This document shows, in pieces, positions 1 to 6,828 of a stretch of 64,000 nucleotides of DNA. Both the position numbers and the translations under genes were made by a program. This stretch comes from UBA6770 sp965660875 (GTDB lineage: Bacteria; Bacteroidota; Bacteroidia; Flavobacteriales_G; Salibacteraceae). The notes under the pieces are model-generated. The model saw only the letters and a program-made list of their open reading frames with translations, was not told where the DNA came from and did not search any database. Numbering within the stretch: position 1 is the first letter of the stretch; every line of letters starts with the position of its first letter. The DNA lies in the NCBI GenBank assembly GCA_965660875.1, contig CBFIBQ010000015.1, positions 1 through 64,000 of the forward strand. The letters are read 5' to 3'.

Positions 1-37
1 CCTCGATTACTGTTTATCATTCTAAGTTAAGTCTCTT

Positions 38-95
38 TACCGTAATTTAGTGCCTCAATCCAAACATACGAGCCAAAACGTTAGGCATTATAAAG
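38..95 (+). repeat. Possible right arm of an attC-like palindrome
   Basis: Just before the first gene the sequence carries TGCCT (51-55) and, 27 bases later, AACGTTAGGCA, so TGCCT and AGGCA can pair. GTTAGGC also fits the GTTRRRY core of integron attC sites. The stem is only 5 bp and the left part is unclear, so this is a weak member of the palindrome series seen downstream. Confidence 0.25.
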
Positions 96-100
96 TCAAA

Positions 101-1240
101 ATGAAGAAATCCATTCAAAAACCAGAAAATTGGCAAGACTTTGAAACACTCTGCAAACAACTGTGGGGAGAGGTTTGGGGGATACCAATGAAAATAAAGA
201 AGAATGGACGAAATGGACAACCTCAGGCAGGCGTTGACGTTTATGGAGTCCCGAAAGGCGAAATGGATTATTGGGGAATTCAATGTAAAGGGAAAGTTGA
301 TTATTCCAAAGCTAAACTGACAAAGACGGAAATTGATACGGAAATAGGAAAAGCCCAGAATTTTAAGCCTGATTTATCCGTTTTCATTTTTGCTACAACT
401 ATGAATAAAGATTCGAGCATAGAGGAATATGTTAGAATTAAAGACTTAGAGAGTAGAAAAAATGGTGGATTTGAAATTTTACTGTTCTGCTGGGAAGATA
501 TTGCCGACTTGATTGATGATAACCAAGACACCTATAATTTTTGGGTTGGTAACAAGCAGCATAAGACAAAATTCGATTTCGAAGTTTCACTAAATGATTT
601 TCAACCTGAGCTTACCATAAGACCTAAGTGTATCCGAACAATTAAGAAATATAGAGTTAGAGAGCCGGAAATCGAAAAGCTTGACATTGGAACTGCCACA
701 CTTCCCGGAAATACTGCTTGGATGAAAAATATGCCCTTTGCCAACCCAGCATTTATCTCAATGAGTCAAGGACGAGTTAATGAAGCTATTTGTTCTTTTG
801 AAGCAATTATGGCAAATACAGGAACTAATGTGATAGAGGATTGGAGAGTTAGATTTAAGGTAAAAGGTGCTCATAAAGAAATAATGGACCAACTTGGTAC
901 AGGTCCTATGGGTATGGTTGACCTGACTGCACTCAAATACAAAAGAACTTATGTCGAAGGAAACCAAATTTCATACTCACCAAAAGATAACGAACCTCTA
1001 ATTCAGAAAGACAATAGGTATTTTGAAGCTCATATTATCCCAGAATGTAAGCAATACACAATTCCGATTGAATGGGAATTACTTGCTAGAGATTTTAATT
1101 GTTCTGGAACAATTTATTTAAAAGTAGAACCAGAATATGAGGATAAAATAATTTATGAAGATGTTGAGTCCAAAGATGAGTTAATGGAAGACGAAATCGT
1201 TTCAATTGAGGAAAAGAAAAATTATACAGATGAAAAATAA
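101..1240 (+). CDS. PD-(D/E)XK nuclease-like defence protein
   Basis: A protein of 379 residues that I read as a restriction-endonuclease-like protein. The N-terminal part has the arrangement of a PD-(D/E)XK fold: NGRNGQPQAGVDVYG (Asp46), then a strand ending in IQCKGK (Gln61, Lys63), which fits a D...QxK active site. This kind of N-terminus is common in stand-alone nuclease proteins of defence islands. The remaining ~250 residues are not recognised and may sense or bind a target. I chose ATG at 101; an in-frame GTG at 50 would add 17 residues lying over palindrome-like sequence. The C-terminus is rich in Asp and Glu. It precedes a type I R-M operon and is separated from it by a palindromic repeat. 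The fold is inferred from motifs; the target is unknown. Confidence 0.6.
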   Translation: MKKSIQKPENWQDFETLCKQLWGEVWGIPMKIKKNGRNGQPQAGVDVYGVPKGEMDYWGIQCKGKVDYSKAKLTKTEIDTEIGKAQNFKPDLSVFIFATTMNKDSSIEEYVRIKDLESRKNGGFEILLFCWEDIADLIDDNQDTYNFWVGNKQHKTKFDFEVSLNDFQPELTIRPKCIRTIKKYRVREPEIEKLDIGTATLPGNTAWMKNMPFANPAFISMSQGRVNEAICSFEAIMANTGTNVIEDWRVRFKVKGAHKEIMDQLGTGPMGMVDLTALKYKRTYVEGNQISYSPKDNEPLIQKDNRYFEAHIIPECKQYTIPIEWELLARDFNCSGTIYLKVEPEYEDKIIYEDVESKDELMEDEIVSIEEKKNYTDEK

Positions 1241-1248
1241 CAATGCAT

Positions 1249-1308
1249 AACATAATGTTAAGTGCATAGCGCACTGCGGGATGCCACGACACCATACCCG
1301 GAACGTTG
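1249..1308 (+). repeat. attC-like 60-bp imperfect palindrome, copy A1
   Basis: This 60-bp element starts with AAC and ends with CGTTG. It aligns without gaps to 9334-9393 and 12607-12666. All three share the central GTGCATAGC...CTGCGGG block and ACCATA followed by ACGTTG near the right end. It can fold with GTG/CAC, CAT/ATG and CGC/GCG pairings around a short loop and has extrahelical bases on one arm, as integron attC sites do. It lies 40 bp before the hsdM start. Confidence 0.6.
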
Positions 1309-1348
1309 CCAAAGCTCATAACGAAATAAAAAAAGAAGAAACTGAAAT

Positions 1349-2809
1349 ATGAATTTTGAACAAACATTTAAAAATATAGACGACCTGCTCTACAAAGATT
1401 CAGGTGCAGATAGCGAAATAGAATACGTAGGTCAAACCTCATGGGTAATGTTTTTGCGTTACCTAGACGAGCTTGAGCAAGACAAGGAAGACGAGGCGGA
1501 ACTAAAAGGAGAAGAATACAATTTCATTTTAGATGAAGAATACCGTTGGCTGAATTGGGCAATGCCAAAAGGAGCAGACGGAAAACTGGACCACCACAAA
1601 GCCATGACAGGACCTGATTTGGTTGAGTTTGTCGATAAAAAGCTATTTCCTTATTTGGGAGAGTTTAAAGTCAAATCTGTTGACAATCCAAAGAGCATAG
1701 AATATAAGATTGGCGAAATATTCTCTGAACTCAGTAACAGAATACAAGATGGTTACATATTGCGTGATATTTTAGAATATGCAGACGAACTGCCTTTTCG
1801 TGCTTCTACCGACAAACATGAGTTGAGTCACTTGTACGAGAGCAAGATTAAAAATATGGGGAATGCAGGGCGAAATGGGGGGCAATACTACACGCCCCGT
1901 CCTTTAATTCGGGCAATGATTGGGGTAATTGACCCACAAATTGGCGAAAAAATCTATGACGGTGCAGCAGGTTCTTGTGGTTTCTTGTGCGAAGCTTACG
2001 AGTACATGTACGAGCGCATGGAAAAGACCACCGACAACCTGAAGACTTTGCAAGAAAACACTCTTTACGGGAAGGAGAAAAAGAACTTAGCCTACGTTAT
2101 TGGGATTATGAATATGATTTTGCACGGCATAGAAGCACCAAACATTATTCATACGAACACACTTGGCGAAAACATACGCGATATACAAGAGAAAAACCGT
2201 TACCACGTCATTTTGGCTAATCCTCCTTTCGGTGGAAAGGAGCGAAAAGAAGTACAGCAAAATTTTGACATTAAAACAGGAGAGACGGCTTTCTTGTTTA
2301 TGCAGCATTTTATAAAGAGTTTAAAAACAGGGGGGCGTGCAGCCATTGTGATTAAAAACACCGTGCTTAGTAATACCGATAATGCTTCGGTAGCGCTGCG
2401 AAAGTTATTATTGGAAAGCTGTAACCTCCATACCATTTTAGATATGCCAAGTGGTACTTTTACTGGGGCGGGTGTGAAAACGGTTACGCTGTTTTTCCAA
2501 AAAGGTGAGCCCACTAAAAACATTTGGTACTACCAGCTAGACCCAGGGCGAAACATGGGTAAAACCAACCCGCTCAATGATAAAGACATGGCACCATTTG
2601 TCGAAACGCAAAAGACAAAGCCTGAAACCGAGCAGTCTTGGAATGTAAAGGTGGCTGATATTGATGAAGCCACTTTTGACCTTTCAGTGAAAAACCCTAA
2701 TACACCAGAAGAAGCACCACTGCGAGCACCTGCGGAAATTCTAAATGAAATGGAAAGCTTGGATGCTGAAACCAATACCATTCTTCAATCGATTAAGGAG
2801 CTGATATGA
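1349..2809 (+). CDS. hsdM: Type I restriction-modification system, modification subunit
   Basis: A 486-residue N6-adenine DNA methyltransferase subunit of a type I R-M system. The N-terminal HsdM_N helical domain (about residues 5-140) is followed by the SAM-binding motif YDGAAGSCGF (Asp204; the usual form is DPAAGTGGF) and the catalytic motif NPPF at 291-294. With HsdS it methylates adenine in a bipartite site and protects host DNA; with HsdR it forms the cutting complex. It opens an operon of six genes that overlap or abut. Its stop overlaps the next start as ATGA. Its last nine residues, ILQSIKELI, recur at the end of the following gene, which is unusual. Confidence 0.93.
   Translation: MNFEQTFKNIDDLLYKDSGADSEIEYVGQTSWVMFLRYLDELEQDKEDEAELKGEEYNFILDEEYRWLNWAMPKGADGKLDHHKAMTGPDLVEFVDKKLFPYLGEFKVKSVDNPKSIEYKIGEIFSELSNRIQDGYILRDILEYADELPFRASTDKHELSHLYESKIKNMGNAGRNGGQYYTPRPLIRAMIGVIDPQIGEKIYDGAAGSCGFLCEAYEYMYERMEKTTDNLKTLQENTLYGKEKKNLAYVIGIMNMILHGIEAPNIIHTNTLGENIRDIQEKNRYHVILANPPFGGKERKEVQQNFDIKTGETAFLFMQHFIKSLKTGGRAAIVIKNTVLSNTDNASVALRKLLLESCNLHTILDMPSGTFTGAGVKTVTLFFQKGEPTKNIWYYQLDPGRNMGKTNPLNDKDMAPFVETQKTKPETEQSWNVKVADIDEATFDLSVKNPNTPEEAPLRAPAEILNEMESLDAETNTILQSIKELI
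2780..2809 (+). repeat. Duplicated hsdM 3' tail, copy 1
   Basis: Thirty bases encoding the HsdM C-terminus ILQSIKELI plus the ATGA start/stop overlap. They match 3712-3741 at 26 of 30 positions. Confidence 0.85.
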
Positions 2810-3741
2810 TTGTAAGAGGAGCGAAAATGGTACATGCGAATATTGAAAATAATATTTATTCCATTCGTGATGAGCAAGTAATGCTGGATAGTGACTTAGC
2901 AGAAATTTATGGTGTAGAAACAAAGGTGCTGAACCAAGCAGTGAAAAGAAATATTGATCGATTTCCAATAAAATTTAGATTTCAACTCAAGGAAAATGAA
3001 CTGGAAATCTTGAGGTCACAAATTGTGACCTCAAGACAAGGACTTGCTCGATATCAAGACTTGAAGTCACAAAATGTTACCTCAAGTGGACATGGAGGTA
3101 GGCGAACATTGCCCTATGTATTTACCGAACAAGGAGTAGCCATGCTTTCTGCGGTTTTAAAAAGTGAAACCGCAATTAAGGTAAGCGTTCAATTAATGAA
3201 CGCTTTTGTGCAAATGCGTAAAACAATTAGCAATCATCAAGAACTACTTCAATTATCCAATGCCTTTACGCAACACAAATTAGAAACCACCGAAAAATTT
3301 GAAAAAGTATTTAAAGCTTTAGAAGCGCCAACCTTAAAAAAGAAACAAGGCATATTCTATGATGGTCAAACTTATGATGCCTACCAATTTGTAAACGACC
3401 TCATTAAACAAGCCAATAATAGCATAACCCTAATCGATAATTACATTGACGATACCGTAATTACTCAACTCACCACCAAACAAAAAGGTGTGGAAGTGGT
3501 GTTACTTTCTAAAACTATAAGTAAAAAGCTGATGCTCGATATTGAAAAAGCCAATACCCAATACCCCACATTTAAAGCAATTGAATTTGCCAAATCGCAC
3601 GACCGATTTTTGATCCTCGACCAAACCGAAGTCTATCATTTTGGAGCTTCTTTAAAAGATTTGGGCAAAAAATGGTTTGCCTTTTCTAAACTGGAAGCCA
3701 GTTCGGTTTCTATTCTTCAATCTATTAAAGAATTGATATGA
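2806..3741 (+). CDS. ORF6N / RhuM-like DNA-binding protein within the type I operon
   Basis: A 311-residue protein with an ORF6N (KilA-N-like) DNA-binding domain at about residues 8-125 (IYSIRDEQVMLDSDLAEIYG, later RFPIKFRFQL and YVFTEQGVAMLSAVL). The C-terminal half (about 195-300) resembles a phospholipase-D-like fold, with SHDRFLILD...HFGASLKDLGKK; Arg replaces the Lys of a full HKD motif, so catalysis is doubtful. RhuM-type genes are often found in type I R-M operons; their role is unknown. Start 2806 overlaps the hsdM stop (ATGA). ATG at 2827 has a better ribosome site (AGAGGAG) and is the alternative. The 3' end duplicates the hsdM tail, keeping the coupling to hsdS. Confidence 0.85.
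   Translation: MIVRGAKMVHANIENNIYSIRDEQVMLDSDLAEIYGVETKVLNQAVKRNIDRFPIKFRFQLKENELEILRSQIVTSRQGLARYQDLKSQNVTSSGHGGRRTLPYVFTEQGVAMLSAVLKSETAIKVSVQLMNAFVQMRKTISNHQELLQLSNAFTQHKLETTEKFEKVFKALEAPTLKKKQGIFYDGQTYDAYQFVNDLIKQANNSITLIDNYIDDTVITQLTTKQKGVEVVLLSKTISKKLMLDIEKANTQYPTFKAIEFAKSHDRFLILDQTEVYHFGASLKDLGKKWFAFSKLEASSVSILQSIKELI
3712..3741 (+). repeat. Duplicated hsdM 3' tail, copy 2
   Basis: Second copy of the 30-base junction, coding for ILQSIKELI and giving the ATGA overlap with hsdS. Three of the four differences from copy 1 are silent third-base or Leu-codon changes: GAG/GAA, AAG/AAA and CTG/TTG. The fourth (TCG/TCT) is also silent. Confidence 0.85.
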
Positions 3742-5024
3742 GAGAGGGTTGGGAATTAAAAAAAATGGCTGATTTATTTGATGTGAAATCAAGTAAACGA
3801 GTCCATAAAGCAGATTGGAAAACCGAAGGTATTCCATTCTATAGAGCTCGTGAAGTAGTTAAGCTATCAGAGAATGGATATGTAGACAACGATCTGTTCA
3901 TTTCAAAAGAACTCTATGAAGAGTTTACGAAAGAAAAAGGAGCTCCAAAAGAAGGTGATATTATAATCTCAGCAGTGGGAACACTGGGACAATGTTATCG
4001 TGTTAAAACGGGAGACAAGTTTTACTTTAAAGATGCTTCTGTATTGTGGTTTGAAAACATTTCCAATGTGGATACTCGATACATTGAGTATGCTTTCAAG
4101 TCTGACCTGATAATGGATCAAGTTATGTACAAATCAATGGGTGCTACAGTTGGAACATTAACCATTTCTCGGGCAAAAATTATTCAAATCCCAATCCCAC
4201 CACTTCCTGAACAAAAACAAATCGTAGCCGTACTCGATAAAGCCTTTGCCGCCATTGACCAAGCCAAAGCCAACATTGAAAAAAACATAGAAAACGCAAA
4301 AGAGCTGTTTCAATCTAAACTCAACGAAATTTTTAGCCACCCTTCGACAAGCTCAGGGCAGGACGGTGAAGGTTCCGCCAAAAGGTCGGACAAGTGGGAG
4401 GAGAAGAGTTTGGGGGAAATCACCTCTAAAATTGGTAGTGGAGCAACACCAAGAGGAGGCCAAAAATCATACAAGGAAGAAGGTATTTCACTTATAAGAA
4501 GCTTAAATGTCTATGATGATGGTTTTAGACCTGAAAAATTGGCTTTTATAGATGTTGAACAAGCAGAAAAGTTAGACAATGTCACAATAGAAGAAGGAGA
4601 TGTTTTATTAAATATTACTGGTGCCTCTGTTGCTCGTTGTTGCGTAGTTGACAGTAATTACCTTCCAGCCAGAGTTAATCAGCATGTTTCTATTATTCGT
4701 TTAAAAGAAGGTGTTATGAATGAGCAATTCTTGCACTTTGCCTTGACCTCAAAAACCACTAAAAAATTACTTTTAGGCATAGGAGAACAGGGAGCTACAA
4801 GACAAGCAATAACCAAAGCTCAAATCGAAAGTTTTAAAATTTTCTTTCCAGAGGAATTGCAAAAGCAAAACGAATTGGTGCTTTCATTGGACCATATTAA
4901 AAACGAGTCTGAAAAATTACATGCTTCTTATCAATCTAAATTGCTCGCGTTAGAAGAACTCAAAAAATCCATTCTTCAAAAAGCCTTTGCTGGGGAGTTG
5001 ACAGAAAAGGATGTGTTGGTATGA
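3738..5024 (+). CDS. hsdS: Type I restriction-modification system, specificity subunit
   Basis: A 428-residue HsdS with the usual two target-recognition domains (about residues 1-150 and 215-350). Each is followed by a conserved coiled-coil spacer: PIPPLPEQKQIVAVLDKAFAAIDQAKANIEK at about 152-185, and the C-terminal KNESEKL...LEELKKSILQKAFAGELT. It sets the DNA sequence that the complex methylates or cuts. The start overlaps the preceding stop (ATGA), and the end overlaps the next gene. The linker before the second recognition domain contains an in-frame palindromic insertion (HPSTSSGQDGEGSAKRSDK) where other HsdS proteins have a few residues. Confidence 0.92.
   Translation: MREGWELKKMADLFDVKSSKRVHKADWKTEGIPFYRAREVVKLSENGYVDNDLFISKELYEEFTKEKGAPKEGDIIISAVGTLGQCYRVKTGDKFYFKDASVLWFENISNVDTRYIEYAFKSDLIMDQVMYKSMGATVGTLTISRAKIIQIPIPPLPEQKQIVAVLDKAFAAIDQAKANIEKNIENAKELFQSKLNEIFSHPSTSSGQDGEGSAKRSDKWEEKSLGEITSKIGSGATPRGGQKSYKEEGISLIRSLNVYDDGFRPEKLAFIDVEQAEKLDNVTIEEGDVLLNITGASVARCCVVDSNYLPARVNQHVSIIRLKEGVMNEQFLHFALTSKTTKKLLLGIGEQGATRQAITKAQIESFKIFFPEELQKQNELVLSLDHIKNESEKLHASYQSKLLALEELKKSILQKAFAGELTEKDVLV
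4339..4372 (+). repeat. REP-like palindrome inserted in hsdS linker
   Basis: The stretch CCTTCGACAAGCTCAGGGC resembles the short palindromic repeats that are widespread between genes in many bacteria. Outer arms ACCCTTC and GAAGGTT can pair. Here it is read in frame as HPSTSSGQ inside hsdS. Confidence 0.5.
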
Positions 5025-5458
5025 GTGCACGAAATACACTCCAGGAAAGAGGACATAATGAACAGCAAAAACTGGTTTATTATATAATTGCCTTATGCGT
5101 TACATGTATTGGGTTTTCTGTTCATTTAACTACAAGTGCTAAAATATCAATTAAGCAATTGCCTCTAGGTATAGCAATACTATCATGGGGTTTCAGTGTT
5201 TTTAAGGGTTTTAGAATGATCCTTCATACTATGAAATTTATAAGTACAAATATTGATTTATTAGATATTGAAGCTGGTAAAAGTGATGTTGTGGGTAAGA
5301 ATCCTGCGGCAATTTCCTATAGTAAAGGATTGGTTTCAAAAAAGTTAGATAATATTTCCAAAAAATCAACCAGTTATTTTAAACGGCAACTTTCACTTTT
5401 TTATTTTGGAATGCTTTCATTTGTTGTTTGGCATATTATTGAAATGTATTCTAGATGA
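5021..5458 (+). CDS. Small membrane protein encoded inside the type I R-M operon
   Basis: A 145-residue protein of no recognised family. Three hydrophobic segments are visible: YYIIALCVTCIGFSVHL (about 20-36), LPLGIAILSWGFSVFKG (about 48-64) and LFYFGMLSFVVWHII (about 126-140). A basic, Ser/Lys-rich loop of ~55 residues separates the second and third. It probably sits in the inner membrane. It is coupled by ATGA overlaps to hsdS before it and to the AlbA_2 gene after it, so it is made with the R-M enzymes. A membrane partner is not part of canonical type I systems. Function unknown. Confidence 0.7.
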   Translation: MSARNTLQERGHNEQQKLVYYIIALCVTCIGFSVHLTTSAKISIKQLPLGIAILSWGFSVFKGFRMILHTMKFISTNIDLLDIEAGKSDVVGKNPAAISYSKGLVSKKLDNISKKSTSYFKRQLSLFYFGMLSFVVWHIIEMYSR

Positions 5459-6828
5459 GCGAATCGCAAAATATAGAATGGAAAGAAAGTTGGCAGGATA
5501 AATACCTTCAATGGATTTGTGCGTTTGCCAATTCGGAAGGCGGTGTGCTTTATATTGGGAAAGATGACAATGGTAGTGTTATACATCTGGAAAAATTTCA
5601 ATCTCTTTTAGAGGATATACCTTCCAAAATAAAGAATCATTTAGGCATTATTTGTTCTGTAGCTCTTCAAGATGAGGGTGGGTTAAAGTATCTCAAAATT
5701 GAAGTTCGAGCATATGCCAATCCAATTTCATATAAGGGCAAGTTTTATGTAAGGTCGGGCAGTACTACCCACGAATTAAATGGAGTTGAGCTCAGTGATT
5801 TTTTGTTATTGAAATCGGGTAAAACTTGGGATGATGTTATCATTGAAGATGCGAGCATTGAGGATATTGATTCTAGCGCAATAAAGAAACTTATTAGCGA
5901 TAGCGAGGGTAAAGGTCGTTTGCCAGATACCGATAAGCTTAGTGATTTTGAGATGTTGGAAAAATTGAGGCTGACCAGTGGTACTCAATTAAAAAGAGCA
6001 GCAATAGTTCTCTTTGGAAATGATCCTAACAGGTTTTTTCCAAATTGTAAGGTCATGCTAGGCCGATTTGGGAAGGATAGTGAAGAGTTGAAATTTCAAG
6101 AACCACTTGAAGGCAATCTGGTGTTTCTACTTGATGAAGTCCAGAATCAACTGAATTATAAGTTTTTTACTAAGCCTGTCGACTTTAAGGGAATGATGCG
6201 TCATGAGTCCGATGAGTATCCTGTTGCCGCCATTAGAGAGATGTTGCTAAATGCTTTGGTTCACAAAAAGTATGTGGGCTCTGCAATTCAAATACGTGTG
6301 TTTGATGATAAAATTTCAATTTGGAATGAAGGAATATTACCTCAAGGGCTTTCTATTGATAATTTGAAAGAAGAACACAACTCTAAACCTCCAAATCCAA
6401 TTGTAGCGGAAGTTTGCTTTAAAGCCGGTTATATTGATACCTGGGGGCGTGGTACGCTAAAAATTTATAAAGCTTGTGCGGAAGCAGGCCTTCCTGAACC
6501 TCAAATCGTTGCAAAAAATGGAGGCATAGAGGTAACCTTGTTTAAGCTTTCGATTACTCCTGAAGTGAGTGAAGAATATGGAAGTAATTCGGAAGGAATT
6601 CAGAAAGAATTCGGAAAGAATTCGGAAAGAATTCGGAAAGAATTCGGAATAGGTGTGGAAAAAACCTACAAGATAATTTGTGAATATCCCGAATACACAG
6701 CTAAACAAATAGCAGATCAACTCGAAATAGTACCTCGAACAGTAGAGAACCATCAGGCCAAATTAAAAGAAGGTGGATACATTGAACGAAAAGGTGGAAA
6801 TTTGGGTGGATATTGGAATATTAAATAA
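5455..6828 (+). CDS. AlbA_2 (Schlafen-like) domain / ATP-binding protein
   Basis: A 457-residue protein. Residues 1-120 form an AlbA_2 domain (NIEWKESWQDKYLQWICAFA, NSEGGVLYIGKDDNG). The middle (about 200-345) looks like the C-terminal GHKL-type ATPase half of 'RecG-like' AlbA_2 proteins (REMLLNALVHKKY, ISIWNEGILPQGL, DTWGRGTLKI). The end (about 400-457) is a winged-helix segment (YTAKQIADQLEIVPRTVENHQAKLKEGGYIERKG). Such proteins often accompany type I R-M genes and are regarded as putative regulators or helicase-like ATPases. Between the ATPase and the winged helix lies a hydrophilic stretch coded by six 11-bp repeats. The stop directly abuts the hsdR start. Confidence 0.85.
   Translation: MSESQNIEWKESWQDKYLQWICAFANSEGGVLYIGKDDNGSVIHLEKFQSLLEDIPSKIKNHLGIICSVALQDEGGLKYLKIEVRAYANPISYKGKFYVRSGSTTHELNGVELSDFLLLKSGKTWDDVIIEDASIEDIDSSAIKKLISDSEGKGRLPDTDKLSDFEMLEKLRLTSGTQLKRAAIVLFGNDPNRFFPNCKVMLGRFGKDSEELKFQEPLEGNLVFLLDEVQNQLNYKFFTKPVDFKGMMRHESDEYPVAAIREMLLNALVHKKYVGSAIQIRVFDDKISIWNEGILPQGLSIDNLKEEHNSKPPNPIVAEVCFKAGYIDTWGRGTLKIYKACAEAGLPEPQIVAKNGGIEVTLFKLSITPEVSEEYGSNSEGIQKEFGKNSERIRKEFGIGVEKTYKIICEYPEYTAKQIADQLEIVPRTVENHQAKLKEGGYIERKGGNLGGYWNIK
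6580..6645 (+). repeat. 11-bp tandem repeat, six copies, inside the AlbA_2 gene
   Basis: Six successive 11-bp units: GGAAGTAATTC, GGAAGGAATTC, AGAAAGAATTC and then three exact GGAAAGAATTC. Eleven is not a multiple of three, so gain or loss of one unit would change the reading frame of the downstream winged-helix part. Confidence 0.95.

Noticed and set aside
1975..2220. 81-codon + frame inside hsdM
   Set aside because: It lies wholly within the hsdM reading frame region with intact motifs in the other frame; there is no sign of a frameshift.
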